A model generated the notes under the pieces. The model saw only the letters and a list, made by a program, of their open reading frames with translations, searched no databases and was not told where the DNA came from. A stretch of 54,371 bases of DNA from Sedimentisphaerales bacterium (GTDB lineage Bacteria > Planctomycetota > Phycisphaerae > Sedimentisphaerales > Anaerobacaceae): NCBI GenBank assembly GCA_016927855.1, contig JAFGLV010000042.1:1-54371 (forward strand). The letters are read 5' to 3'. Position 1 is the stretch's first letter; each line of letters starts with the position of its first letter. Below are positions 16,678-25,658 of the stretch, piece after piece. A program made the position numbers and the translations under genes.

Positions 16678-18708
16678 TTAGTCCTCTTCCTTCTTGCGGG
16701 TGTACTGAGCGGCGATCTGTTGTTGGACGTTGGGCGGGACCGGCTCGTAGTGGCTCAGGGTCATGGAGTAGCTGCCGCGACCGCCGGTGACGCTCTTGAG
16801 CTGGCTGGTGTACTGGGTCACTTCCGAGAGCGGCACCTGGGCCTTGATCGCGATGAAATTGCCCGGCAGCATGTCCTGGCCGACGACGCGTCCGCGCTTG
16901 GAGGACAGGTCGCCGGTGATATCGCCGACGTTCTCGGCCGGGACGGTGACTTCCATGTTGACGATCGGTTCGAGCAGCGCGGGCTTGGCTTTGCTCAGCG
17001 CGTCGATGAACGCGCCTTTGCCGGCGGCTCTGAATGCGACTTCCTTCGAATCAACCGGGTGGTATTTGCCGTCGTAGACGGAGACCTTGACGTCCTGCAT
17101 GGGAAAACCGGCGACGACGCCGGAGGCCATCACATCATTGATGCCTTTGATGATCGCCGGCTCGAATTGGCCCGGGATGGTGCCGCCGTAAATGTCCCAG
17201 CTGAACTGCATCGGCGGATCGCTGTTGCGCTCGGCCGGCTCGACGCGCAGGTAGACCTCGCCGAACTGGCCGGCGCCGCCGGTCTGTTTCTTGTGCCGGT
17301 AGTGGCCTTCCGCCTTGCCGGTGATGGTCTCGCGGTAGGGGATCTTGGGCTCCTTGGTGTGCACCGACAGCTTGAAACGTTTCTCCATCTTCTCGAGCAT
17401 GACGCGCAGGTGCAGATCGCCCAGCCCGTGCGCCACCAGTTCCTTGGTCTGAATGTCGCGCGTAGTCTTGAAGCAGGGGTCTTCCTCGCTGAGCTTCTCG
17501 AGGGCGCCGCCGATTTTCTGCTCGTCGCCCCGCGAGACGGGCTCCAATGCCAGTGAGAACATCGGGTCCGGCACCGGCGGCATCGCGAACTTGCCTGCCG
17601 CGTGGCCATCATGAATGAGATCGCCGGTCCGGAGCTCGTCGACCTTCGCCAGCATGACGATATCGCCGGCGACGCCGGCGTCGACCTCGCTGTTGTCGCC
17701 TCCCTGGCTCTTGAGGATATGGCCGGGACGAATCCCCTTGCGCTCGTCGTTGCGCAGGAGATTGGTGTCGGACTTGAGGGTGCCACTGAAGATGCGGATG
17801 TTCGCATACTTCATGTTCGACTTCGGATCGAAAGCGACGCGGAAGACCAGTCCTGCCAAGGGGCCACTGGGGTCGGCCTTGATCGGTGTGACGGCCTCAC
17901 CGTCTTTGAGTTCGGCCGGCTCCGCTTCGGCCGGCGACGGCGTATACTTGGCGATCAGGTCCAGCAGTTCCGAGACACCGACCTGGTTGCGCGCGTCGGT
18001 GAAGACGATCGGAATGAGCGTGCCGGCCTGGAGCGCCTTGACGAGCACGCCGGCAACCTGGTCCGCCGAGATCTCCTCGCCGCCCAGATAACGTTCCATC
18101 AGGGCGTCGTCCGCTTCGATAGCGCTCTCGATCAGTTCGGTATGAGCCTGCGCGACGTCCATCAGGGGGGAATCGCCCTCCGTATTGACGATGCAGTCGA
18201 CGACGGACTTGCTGTCCGCTCTAGGCAGGTTCGCACACCGGCACTGAGCACCGAACGTCTCCTGGATCGCCTTGATCAACTCCGGCATCTCCACGTTGTC
18301 GGCGTCCATCTTGTTGATCGCGATGACGCAGGCCCTCTTGGCGTCCCGGGCCAACTGGAGCATTTTCCGGGTGTTCGTCTCAATGCCCGCGGGGGCGCTG
18401 ATGACGATAATTGCCGTTTCCGCGGCCGGGATGGACGTGATGGCCGGACCGGTAAAGTCGGGGTAGCCAGGCGTATCGATCAGGTTGATGAGCTTGCCGG
18501 CGTGCTGAACGTGGACGATAGCCGACTGGATCGAGTGCTGGTGCTCCTTCTCCTCCTCGTAGTAGTCGCACGTGCTGGTTTTGTCGTCAACGCTCCCCAG
18601 CCGGTTGATCGTGCCGGTCTTGTAGAGTATTGCTTCGGCCAGCGACGTCTTGCCGCTGCCGCCATGTCCTAACAGGACTACGTTCCGAATGTCGCCCGTT
18701 GCTGCCAC
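16678..18708 (-). CDS. EF-G-like translational GTPase (FusA2-type paralogue)
   Basis: 676 residues, GTG start behind TTGGAGG. The G domain has GHGGSGKT (14-21), DTPGY (78-82) and NKMD (132-135). It is followed by EF-G domain II (GLVFRVAFDPKSNMKYANIR), domain III (EEDPCFKTTRDIQTKELVAH, LGDLHLRVMLEKM), domain IV (GAGQFGEVYLRVEPAERN) and domain V with GRGSYSMTLSHYEPVP. The switch-2 motif reads DTPGY, whereas canonical EF-G and EF-Tu have DTPGH with the catalytic histidine. This substitution and the GHGGSGKT P-loop are typical of the EF-G-like family often annotated FusA2, whose role is less certain than that of housekeeping EF-G. Length is slightly below standard EF-G (about 690-700). No ribosomal protein genes adjoin it. 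Confidence 0.88.
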   Translation of the reverse strand: MAATGDIRNVVLLGHGGSGKTSLAEAILYKTGTINRLGSVDDKTSTCDYYEEEKEHQHSIQSAIVHVQHAGKLINLIDTPGYPDFTGPAITSIPAAETAIIVISAPAGIETNTRKMLQLARDAKRACVIAINKMDADNVEMPELIKAIQETFGAQCRCANLPRADSKSVVDCIVNTEGDSPLMDVAQAHTELIESAIEADDALMERYLGGEEISADQVAGVLVKALQAGTLIPIVFTDARNQVGVSELLDLIAKYTPSPAEAEPAELKDGEAVTPIKADPSGPLAGLVFRVAFDPKSNMKYANIRIFSGTLKSDTNLLRNDERKGIRPGHILKSQGGDNSEVDAGVAGDIVMLAKVDELRTGDLIHDGHAAGKFAMPPVPDPMFSLALEPVSRGDEQKIGGALEKLSEEDPCFKTTRDIQTKELVAHGLGDLHLRVMLEKMEKRFKLSVHTKEPKIPYRETITGKAEGHYRHKKQTGGAGQFGEVYLRVEPAERNSDPPMQFSWDIYGGTIPGQFEPAIIKGINDVMASGVVAGFPMQDVKVSVYDGKYHPVDSKEVAFRAAGKGAFIDALSKAKPALLEPIVNMEVTVPAENVGDITGDLSSKRGRVVGQDMLPGNFIAIKAQVPLSEVTQYTSQLKSVTGGRGSYSMTLSHYEPVPPNVQQQIAAQYTRKKEED

Positions 18709-18867
18709 GTTTCAACCTCCAAAAAGGTATTCACGACTTCCGTCCTTCCTGCCCCGAAACCCAGCATGTTATAAGAACCACAGCGGGCTTCTCAAGAGGT
18801 TTTTCGGTAATTTGCCCGTTCGCGTGGGCTTGCTGGGGCAGAAATCGAGCCGGGCGGCGGTTTGCGG

Positions 18868-19395
18868 TCAGCATCTGTCTACCAGCCGGTAGATTTCCTT
18901 GTAGGCCGGTACGAGCAGAGAGGTAATCTGGCAGCCCTGGCAGACCCAGTGAAACAACGGCTGCTCCTTGTGGATCGGGAATTCGTCTGGCGCGTAGTGA
19001 TGCTTGACGTATTGGGCGACGCAGCAGGGCGGATAGCCGAACAGGAACCCCTCGATTCGAACCGTCTCTGCGGAGCTGTCCACGGGTCGGTGGTCAAAGT
19101 GCGCAGCGTAGATATCGAGGTATCCCGGCGCGCAGGCGAACACCGTTTCATTGAACGACTTATCCATTCTGACGGTGCGGCGTATCTTTCGCGTCTGCAG
19201 GCCGAGCTGTCGGAGGGCCTCAAGACCGGCGCCGGCGAGCGGCTTGCCCCAGCGGCTCATGGGTTTGAGCCCCCGGTGCGTCAGGAGGGCCAGAAAAGCG
19301 AAGTCGAAATCGATGGCCTTCAGCACTCGAATACGCTCACCGGTTGCAGAATCCAACTCCAACGAAGCACCTTCTCTATGTTGGCTAAGAATCAC
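18868..19395 (-). CDS. DUF483-like protein, unknown function
   Basis: 175 residues. The strongest feature is RIEGFLFGYPPCCVAQYVKH (about 115-134), with adjacent cysteines in the FGYPPCC motif seen in DUF483 proteins, and a second Cys pair near the end (HWVCQGCQITSLLVPAYKEI). These four cysteines could bind a metal. The first half contains a mixed alpha/beta segment (KAIDFDFAFLALLTHRGLKP). The start used is a GTG at 19395 without a clear ribosome site, so an internal start is possible. It is separated by 159 bases from the EF-G start and reads the same way. I cannot assign a reaction. Confidence 0.65.
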   Translation of the reverse strand: MILSQHREGASLELDSATGERIRVLKAIDFDFAFLALLTHRGLKPMSRWGKPLAGAGLEALRQLGLQTRKIRRTVRMDKSFNETVFACAPGYLDIYAAHFDHRPVDSSAETVRIEGFLFGYPPCCVAQYVKHHYAPDEFPIHKEQPLFHWVCQGCQITSLLVPAYKEIYRLVDRC

Positions 19396-19941
19396 TGTCG
19401 TGTCGGCTTGGGCGTTATCGGCCTGGATGCAACGAATTCACCCGAGCAGTTGCGCCCGCCGCCTGGCTTTCTCGGCATCTTGTCTTTTTCATCCTCTCTT
19501 TTATCGCCAATTTGCCGGAGGGCCATAAGCGGACAGATATTATATCGGCCCGGCAATGGAAGGTCCACGGTTGCGGACCGCGGCGGTTACCGGACGCTTT
19601 CCCTGCGGTGCCTCCCTACAGCGGTGCCCTTGGAGGTAGCCGCTGAAGGTGTCTTTCATGGGGATCGAGGCCAAAAAACTCGTGGCGCAACCAAGTTTTT
19701 CAGCGACCGTGATGGCCGGTGGCATGTCGGATTTTATTGGACAGATGGACGTGTCAAAAAACGACCGGGTGAAGCGTCGCCATATATAGTGGTGAGAGCC
19801 GACAACGCCCGTGCATATCGTGGGTCGGGTTATGGGGCTTGGCGCCGGTGGACGAGGTGACGGCTAAAGTAAAGGCACATCTCATGCCGATATGCCCCAC
19901 GTCATTTGACGAGGATCACCGGCCAATAAGGACTTTTGCAG
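19396..19941. other. Intergenic region, no confident gene
   Basis: About 545 bases between the DUF483-like gene and the 49-aa gene. A 43-codon plus-strand reading frame from 19658 and a 61-codon minus-strand frame at 19540-19725 occur but show no recognisable motif or strong ribosome site. I see no RNA gene. Confidence 0.4.
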
Positions 19942-20091
19942 ATGGACAAGACGGAACTGATTGACAGCATTCGCGAAATCAACAAGACCGCCAAGCGTGA
20001 GTTCCTCGCCGAATTCTCCGAGGCCGACCTCAACGACTACCTCGAGCATCTGATGGAACGGGAGCCGGAAGCGCTGGCGCCCTGCGCGTGA
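19942..20091 (+). CDS. Small acidic protein (49 aa), unknown function
   Basis: A 49-codon frame, ATG 19942 to TGA 20089-20091, preceded by AAGGA at about nine bases. The product begins MDKTELIDSIREINKTAKRE and continues FLAEFSEADLNDYLEHLMER. It is predicted all-helical and amphipathic, with a regular spacing of Leu/Ile/Phe. The pattern ELIxxIxxINxTAxxEFLxxFS followed by LxxYLxHL looks like a small conserved soluble domain rather than random sequence, and the GC-rich region would otherwise favour Ala/Arg-rich spurious peptides. Function is unknown; it could be a helical adaptor or regulatory peptide. Confidence 0.6.
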   Translation: MDKTELIDSIREINKTAKREFLAEFSEADLNDYLEHLMEREPEALAPCA

Positions 20092-20260
20092 ACGGCGCGA
20101 CGACGGCTTGGTTTACTCGCCCATCAGTTCCTTCCTGGAAATGTCGCGACACCACGTGACATTCACTTCGTGCCTGCCACGGCCGCGTCCGGCCCAAGAG
20201 CCAAGGATCATCCGCGGCCGCGGGTTGAATGGCGGTCAACGCCTCGCCCTCGCCCGGTTG

Positions 20261-21490
20261 TCACTGCATGATGTCCTCTTCCAGCGCGCCGCCGGTGAGC
20301 GCGGTGCCCAGGTTGCTCAGTCCGCGGCCGTCACGGTCGCTCTCAGTGGATGACGTAGAGTCCGATTCTCCCGTGGGCTGCCGGGTTTCGTCCGTTTCTC
20401 GAGAGGGCGGTGACGTTTCCTCGCCTTCACGTGTCGGTGCGGCGTCGTCTGCCGCCGGACGCAGGGAGACTTGCTCGAGGTTGTTGCCCTTGAGTCCTAA
20501 CAGGGTCGGCGTCAGATGCGTTGGCACGAAGAACGCGAACTCGACGTTTCGGGCACCGCCTCGTCGAGGAGCTTCGATCGTAATCTGCTCGCTGAGCGGC
20601 TTGAGCACGAGACTTCCGTCAGACGCAATGTACCCGACGGGATAGAGCGCCTGTCCCTTCCCTGCCAGGCGTGCCTGGTCGGCCCCCTTGGGACGGCATA
20701 TCAGCCGCACCTGTGAAAGGGTGAGCTTGCCCGCCTCCACAATCTGGCTTGACTTGAAGGCGACGGTCACGAGCGTCAAGGTCTCGCCCGAACGGCTCGG
20801 TGGCGGATTTCCCTCGGTGTCCCTCAAGCTGGCCGGTGCTTCGCGCACGGCGCCTTGACGCGGCACTTCGATGGCGGCCGCCTTCGTCCTGAGTGGTACT
20901 TCCTTGGGGCCCTTGAGTCGGTTCAGATAGAGTTCATTCAAGAACCCGGCGTGCAGCATGGCGAAGCTCTTGGGCTCGCCGATCGCGCTGAAGCTGCCTT
21001 TGCTGATCGTCGCGAACAGGCCGACGACGAACCCATCCGGGTTCAGCAACGTCTTGCTCGGTTGGGATGGATTGGTTCCACGTTCGCTGAAACGAGCGTA
21101 GGGATACCCACTTGGCAGCGGTGCCAGCGCGGCGCCGACCAGCAGTTGGCCGGCGACGATGTAACCGAGGATCAGGCCGCAGATGACTCTTCCGACCCGC
21201 TCCGGCCACAGCCCCAAGTCGATTTTCTGTTTGTGCAGTTGCATGGCGATCGTTTGCAGGACCGCGAACGCCAAGACAAACAGCAACAGGAAGCTGATCG
21301 TCTGGGCCCATGCTGTCACAGCCGCGGCGTACTTGGCCAGCAGCCCGGCCACCAACTCAAAGAACCCGAAAGCGATGAAGCTCGCCAAGATGGCGTTGAG
21401 AATCATCATGAGCCCCTGGGCCAGCGTCCCCTTCAAATACAGCACCGCTGCACCGCCCGCCAGGACTGCAAGCAACACTAAACTGACCAT
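20261..21490 (-). CDS. CvpA-like multi-pass membrane protein with long C-terminal region
   Basis: 409 residues. The N-terminal ~125 contain four hydrophobic helices (VSLVLLAVLAGGAAVLYLKG; MMILNAILASFIAFGFFELV; WAQTISFLLLFVLAFAVLQ; VICGLILGYIVAGQLLVGAA) in the layout of CvpA/colicin V production-like proteins. The rest is soluble: a beta-rich part with TLVTVAFKSSQIVEAGKLTL and an acidic, Ser/Thr-rich low-complexity tail (TREGEETSPPSRETDETRQP) ending LTGGALEEDIMQ. It follows the PilB-like gene after 54 bases with an AAAGGA site, so it is the last gene of the pilT operon. A part in anchoring or assembling a secretion or motility apparatus is inferred from context only. Confidence 0.65.
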   Translation of the reverse strand: MVSLVLLAVLAGGAAVLYLKGTLAQGLMMILNAILASFIAFGFFELVAGLLAKYAAAVTAWAQTISFLLLFVLAFAVLQTIAMQLHKQKIDLGLWPERVGRVICGLILGYIVAGQLLVGAALAPLPSGYPYARFSERGTNPSQPSKTLLNPDGFVVGLFATISKGSFSAIGEPKSFAMLHAGFLNELYLNRLKGPKEVPLRTKAAAIEVPRQGAVREAPASLRDTEGNPPPSRSGETLTLVTVAFKSSQIVEAGKLTLSQVRLICRPKGADQARLAGKGQALYPVGYIASDGSLVLKPLSEQITIEAPRRGGARNVEFAFFVPTHLTPTLLGLKGNNLEQVSLRPAADDAAPTREGEETSPPSRETDETRQPTGESDSTSSTESDRDGRGLSNLGTALTGGALEEDIMQ

Positions 21491-21544
21491 TCCTTTTACT
21501 CCAATCTTCGCGTCGACGTCCGTCGGCGCCGCGCTCTTGGGTGT

Positions 21545-23200
21545 CTACTGAGACGCCGCCTCGGGTTGCTTCTTCGAGTGCGACAGCACCCGCAACATTT
21601 CATTGATGGCCGTCGTTCCGGCAATGACTTTTCGCAGCGCTTGTTCCTGCAAATACAGCATCTTGGCCCGGCGGAACTGCATGCCCAGCTCCGGCAATTG
21701 CTTGACCTGCTTGATGGCCTGGCGCAGCTCGTCGGTGAGTATGATGGTCTCAAAGACCGCGGTGCGTCCGACGAAACCGGTCCCCTGGCAATGCTCGCAC
21801 ACGCTCGGCTTGCCTCGCTTGTCGTAGACCTCCTTGCCGGGGCGGAACAGGACCTTGGCCTTTTCGGCCGGCAGGTTGAATTTCTTCAGCAGTTCCTTGT
21901 TCGGCGTGTAGCCCTGTTTGCATTCCTCGCACAAGACACGCATCATACGCTGGTTGCTGATGCCGACGACGGTTTCGGCGATAAGCCGTTTGTCGCCCAC
22001 CATCTTGATCCATTTGCCTAGCGTCTGCAGGACACTCTCGGCGTTCATGACGACGTAGACGAGCTTGCCGTCCTTGGCGGCCGCACTGGCGACCTTGGCC
22101 GTGTCACGGTCTTCGCATTCACCGAGGCCGATGATGTCGCAACCCATACGCACCAGGGTCTGGAGCCTCTTGGCATACGTTGCAGTCCCAGAGTCGGTCA
22201 GCGTGAAGACGTTCTGCGTGATATTCTGCAGGTGGGCCGCCGGCTGCTTCTCCAGTGTATGGATGCTGTTGAGAAAGGCATCGTGGTTGCGCATCAGAGC
22301 GTAGAGTGTGGTGGTCACGCCGCTCCGCGGGGGGCCGCTGACCAAAAACACGCCTTGGCGAATGGCCGACATCCGATTGAGTTGCTCCTGCTGGTCGGGG
22401 GCCAGTCCCAACTCATTGAGTCTCAGGTCGTGCTCTTTGGCAATCTGTTTGAGGCGGACCTGCTCGCCGGCGGTTGAGCCGGCCGTGACGACCTCCCAAT
22501 CGACGTTCTGCTTATTCTGGCAGGTGCGGAATTTGCCTTTTTGGGGTTTGCGTTTCTCGTTCGAATCGAGGCCGGCCAGCTCTTTGGCGAAATGAATCAG
22601 GTATTCCGTCTGTTCGCGCGGCGCGGCTGGTTGCTTCGTGGCAGCACCGTCAATGTAGTAGGTCACCTCGTAGTTCTCGCCTTTCGGGGCCAGCGCGATC
22701 GTACTGGCGCGGCGCCACATCGCGTCGGTCAGCAGATCGTAGGCGGTGCGATAGCCGAAGAACATCGGCGTGCGTGGTTCGGGGGGAGGGACCTCGTTGT
22801 TGTTGGCGGTGATAAAAAGGAAGTTCTCCATCGCTTCGAGCTTTTCCGATCTGGCAACCAGACTTTTGATTCGCTCGAAGCTCAGCAGGCGGTCGTAGTC
22901 GAGAACGCGTCCGTCGCGGTGTTTGATGTACGCCAGCGCGACGGCGCCTACCAGAACGATGTAGGCAATCAGTCCGCCGATGTAGATAGGAATCATCAGC
23001 CACCAGACCAGAGCACCGAGCGCCCCGACGCCGAGGAGCAGTCCGATCCACAAGGTTACGTTGGTGTCCACGGCCACGGCGTCCTTGTGAGCCCACGCGA
23101 CCAACAGAAGCCAGAGGACATACACCGCCAGGAAAACGACCAGTTTGACGATTGAGATGTAGCCGCCGTATTCGACGGATACCAGTAGGATACTTGGCAT
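21545..23200 (-). CDS. Membrane-anchored PilB/GspE-like protein with degenerate ATPase motifs
   Basis: 551 residues. Three N-terminal hydrophobic helices (about 16-36, 49-69, 70-91) are followed by a GspE/PilB-like domain. The Walker A position reads GPPRSGVTTT (289-298): the essential lysine is Val295. The Walker B equivalent is CDIIGLGECED (354-364), retaining Glu361. The His-box region is DGKLVYVVMNAES, where active members have GHLVxxTLHTN. A CxxC pair typical of PilB/GspE is kept (CEECKQ, 424-427; CEHCQGTGF, 468-471). The fold is therefore recognisable, but nucleotide hydrolysis is doubtful, and canonical GspE/PilB proteins are cytoplasmic without transmembrane helices. It lies between pilT and the CvpA-like gene, same strand, spaced 66 and 54 bases. 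A structural or regulatory role as a pseudo-ATPase is inferred. Confidence 0.8.
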   Translation of the reverse strand: MPSILLVSVEYGGYISIVKLVVFLAVYVLWLLLVAWAHKDAVAVDTNVTLWIGLLLGVGALGALVWWLMIPIYIGGLIAYIVLVGAVALAYIKHRDGRVLDYDRLLSFERIKSLVARSEKLEAMENFLFITANNNEVPPPEPRTPMFFGYRTAYDLLTDAMWRRASTIALAPKGENYEVTYYIDGAATKQPAAPREQTEYLIHFAKELAGLDSNEKRKPQKGKFRTCQNKQNVDWEVVTAGSTAGEQVRLKQIAKEHDLRLNELGLAPDQQEQLNRMSAIRQGVFLVSGPPRSGVTTTLYALMRNHDAFLNSIHTLEKQPAAHLQNITQNVFTLTDSGTATYAKRLQTLVRMGCDIIGLGECEDRDTAKVASAAAKDGKLVYVVMNAESVLQTLGKWIKMVGDKRLIAETVVGISNQRMMRVLCEECKQGYTPNKELLKKFNLPAEKAKVLFRPGKEVYDKRGKPSVCEHCQGTGFVGRTAVFETIILTDELRQAIKQVKQLPELGMQFRRAKMLYLQEQALRKVIAGTTAINEMLRVLSHSKKQPEAASQ

Positions 23201-23266
23201 TCAATGCTCCGTTATCACGATGTCACGATCACACATGCTACAGTAGTAAAAAGGCCGCGCGGCGCT

Positions 23267-24400
23267 CTAAAGGATACCTCCGGCGGTCGTTCGAATTCCC
23301 TTGAGGGCCATCTTCAACTCCTCCTGGTTGGGCGCGGCGGGATAGGCGTCCTTGGGATCGACCCAGCCATCCTGGATGAGCTTTACCAGACTATCGGTCA
23401 GGTCGATCATTCCCTCGCGCTGGGCGCCGCGGATCACGCTGGGCAGATCGGCCTCCCGCCCTTCGGCAATCAGCTTCCGCACGGAGGGATTGGCCAGCAT
23501 GACCTCCGTCGCCGGCACCCGGGCGATGCCTTCTATGATGCACGGCAGCAGCGCCTGACTGATAATGGCTTTGACTGCCAGCGCCAGTGCCTGTCGCACC
23601 AGGTCGCGTTCGTCCTGGGGGAACAGGTCCAGCAGCCGGTGGATGGCCTGTGAGGCGTTGGCCGAGTGCATGGTGCCCATCACGAGGTGGCCCGTCTCGG
23701 CGGCACGCATCCCGGCGGTGACGGTCCGGGCATCGCGCATTTCGCCGACGAAGACCACATCCGGGTCCTGTCGCATCAGGTACGTCAGCGCCTCCTCGAA
23801 ATCCGCGACGTCAATCCCGATCTCCCGTTGCGACACGATGGCCTTGTGGTCGTTGTACAGGTACTCGATCGGGTCTTCCACGGTGACGATGTGACAAGCG
23901 CGGACTCGCGTGATGTGGTCGAGCATGGACGCGATGGTCGTGGTCTTGCCCGAGCCGGTGGTGCCGACGACGAGAACCAGCCCCTGGTGCGCCTCGGCGA
24001 TGGTCTCCAGGATGGGGGGCAGATGCAGGCTCTCGAACGAAGGGACGGTCGCGCTGACCCGGCGGGCCACCAGGCTGATGAGTCCCCGCTGACGAAAGAC
24101 GTTGATACGGAACCGGTGTTCCTTGCCGATCTCGTGCGCGAAGTCGAGCGTCCCGTTCCTGAGAAAGAAATCCTTCTGGGCCGGACTCATGATCTCAAAG
24201 ACCAACTCTTCCATGCGTTTCTGGGTCAGGGGCTCGCCGGTCGTGTTCTTCAACTCACCCTTCATGCGCAGCTTCGGGGGTTGGCCGACTTTCAGGTGGA
24301 TGTCGTTGGCCTGCGTTTTGATCGCGACCTTGAAGTACTTGTTCAACTGGGGCTCGTGATCGAGCACCTTATGAGCATCCAGGGGTTGATCCGGTGCCAT
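23267..24400 (-). CDS. pilT: PilT-family retraction ATPase
   Basis: 377 residues, ATG behind AAGGAG. PilT signatures: an N-terminal PAS-like part with SDxHL-type ANDIHLKVGQPPKLRMKGEL, Walker A GTTGSGKTTT (146-155), the Asp-box region TVEDPIEYLY, Walker B DPDVVFVGEMRD (212-223), and the His-box AAETGHLVMGTMHSANA. All catalytic residues that the neighbouring PilB-like protein lacks are present. PilT powers disassembly of type IV pili and twitching motility. The C-terminus extends past the usual end with an Ala/Pro-containing segment. No pilus assembly ATPase, PilC or secretin gene lies nearby, so the context is partial. A near-perfect promoter lies at 24527-24554. Confidence 0.92.
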   Translation of the reverse strand: MAPDQPLDAHKVLDHEPQLNKYFKVAIKTQANDIHLKVGQPPKLRMKGELKNTTGEPLTQKRMEELVFEIMSPAQKDFFLRNGTLDFAHEIGKEHRFRINVFRQRGLISLVARRVSATVPSFESLHLPPILETIAEAHQGLVLVVGTTGSGKTTTIASMLDHITRVRACHIVTVEDPIEYLYNDHKAIVSQREIGIDVADFEEALTYLMRQDPDVVFVGEMRDARTVTAGMRAAETGHLVMGTMHSANASQAIHRLLDLFPQDERDLVRQALALAVKAIISQALLPCIIEGIARVPATEVMLANPSVRKLIAEGREADLPSVIRGAQREGMIDLTDSLVKLIQDGWVDPKDAYPAAPNQEELKMALKGIRTTAGGIL

Positions 24401-24526
24401 GCTACTCCTTACTTCCCACAGCTACCCAGGTCGGTCAACCCATGTTTGCTGACACCGCGCACAAGCTGATTTGCCGACCGCTCGTTCTGCTGTAAGATTC
24501 GTGAGAACAGACCTTTGCAAACCTAT

Positions 24527-24554
24527 ATTATAAGACAATAAGACGGGCTGTCAA
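24527..24554 (-). promoter_or_regulatory. Consensus sigma70 promoter of the pilT operon
   Basis: Minus strand: TTGACA (24554-24549), 16-base spacer, TATAAT (24532-24527), matching all twelve consensus bases. The predicted start of transcription near 24520 gives a leader of about 120 bases before pilT. It also marks the divergent junction with the plus-strand M48 gene; the rest of the 385-base gap (24401-24785) shows no gene. Confidence 0.7.
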
Positions 24555-24785
24555 GCTCGATACCTTCTCGAATCGCTCGATTATTCACCCCTCTTAACAG
24601 ACGCCGGCCTTCCAGAGCGTGGCGGCATCGGTCAGATGCCCGCGGAAGAGTGAAGCCCTATAATATGTCAACGCGTGGGCAACAGTCGCCTTCGAGGTTG
24701 CCTCTTGTCTATTGCGATGTTATAGTACCGATCGAGAGTGGGGGCAGAGGGCCGGTGGGCACTCCTCGTGAGAGAGAGACATGGC

Positions 24786-25535
24786 ATGGCCAAAGGCCTT
24801 TTTTACAGTCTGGGCAGGAAGATCGGGCCAAAGGTGCGCAAGGCCAGGTGGGTGTGGGAGTCGCTGACCGGCACCGAGGCAGACGCTATTCGTCTCGAAC
24901 AACGGGTCGGTCTCGACCTCGCGCAACAGGCTCGCGCCCAGCTCCAGATCGATCGCGAGCCGGGAACGCGGCAGGTCCTGGACGATGTCGGCAGCCGTCT
25001 GGCGGCGCGCGTGGGCAACAAACTGCGTTCGTTCCATTTCGATGCCTTCAGCGCGGGCGAACCGAATGCCTTTGCCTTGCCTGGAGGGTTCATCTTCGTT
25101 AGCCGTTCCATCCTGGCGCTTTGTGAGGGCGACAGAGATCAGGTGGCCTTCGTTCTGGCTCACGAGATGGGCCACGTCATCAGTGGTCACGCGATGGAGC
25201 GAATCGTGGCCAATTCCGCTATCTCGGCGGCTTCGCGCGCTACCCCGGTGCGGAGCATCCTGGGACCCTGGTTGCAGCGCGTGGGTGTGCGGTTTCTCGA
25301 AACCGCCTATTCCCGGGACCAGGAGTTGGGTGCCGACCGATTGGCGGTGCGGCTGGCAGAAGCGGCCGGCTACGACCCCCTGGCCTGCGTGACGCTGTTT
25401 CACCGCCTGGCCGCATTGAGGACGTCTCCCGATCCTCTCAGCCTGGGGCAGTACCTCTCGACCCATCCCAGCGTCGACGTTCGGATAGACAGTGTGCAGC
25501 GCTTCGTCAGGGAATGTCCGGCGCGACCGACCTGA
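24786..25535 (+). CDS. M48-family zinc metallopeptidase
   Basis: 249 residues from the ATG at 24786 (MAKGLFYSLGRKIG), with GAGAGAGAG just upstream; an upstream in-frame GTG at 24738 is less likely. The active site is HEMGH (126-130), with the third zinc ligand in SRDQELGADRLAV (Glu180). The substrate-side strand motif NAFALPGGFIFVSRSIL (94-110) is typical of M48 peptidases such as HtpX, Oma1-like and BepA. The ending STHPSVDVRIDSVQRF matches the THPxxxxRI signature of the family. There is no signal peptide or transmembrane helix, so the protein may be cytoplasmic or peripherally bound. It stands alone, 120 bases before the SAH hydrolase gene. Quality control of envelope proteins is a family-based guess. 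Confidence 0.85.
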   Translation: MAKGLFYSLGRKIGPKVRKARWVWESLTGTEADAIRLEQRVGLDLAQQARAQLQIDREPGTRQVLDDVGSRLAARVGNKLRSFHFDAFSAGEPNAFALPGGFIFVSRSILALCEGDRDQVAFVLAHEMGHVISGHAMERIVANSAISAASRATPVRSILGPWLQRVGVRFLETAYSRDQELGADRLAVRLAEAAGYDPLACVTLFHRLAALRTSPDPLSLGQYLSTHPSVDVRIDSVQRFVRECPARPT

Positions 25536-25595
25536 TCGACAAACGCCGCCCAAGGCGGTGGGAGGCGCGTTATACCCGTGCAAGCCAAGAAATGG

Positions 25596-25624
25596 TTGCG
25601 ATCAGCCTGTACTTGACATAGAAT
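25596..25624 (+). promoter_or_regulatory. Putative promoter of the SAH hydrolase gene
   Basis: TTGCGA (25596-25601), 17-base spacer, TAGAAT (25619-25624); predicted start near 25632 gives a short leader before the ATG at 25659. No SAH or SAM riboswitch core is recognisable in this gap. Confidence 0.45.
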
Positions 25625-25658
25625 CCCGCTTTTACCGGAGATTTGAAAGGACGGATGA

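Noticed and set aside
19658..19789. 43-codon plus-strand frame
   Set aside because: No ribosome site, no motif, and the neighbouring sequence shows no promoter. Possible but unsupported.
25536..25658. SAH or SAM riboswitch ahead of the SAH hydrolase gene
   Set aside because: The gap is short and none of the conserved cores of these riboswitches can be read; a simple promoter explains it.
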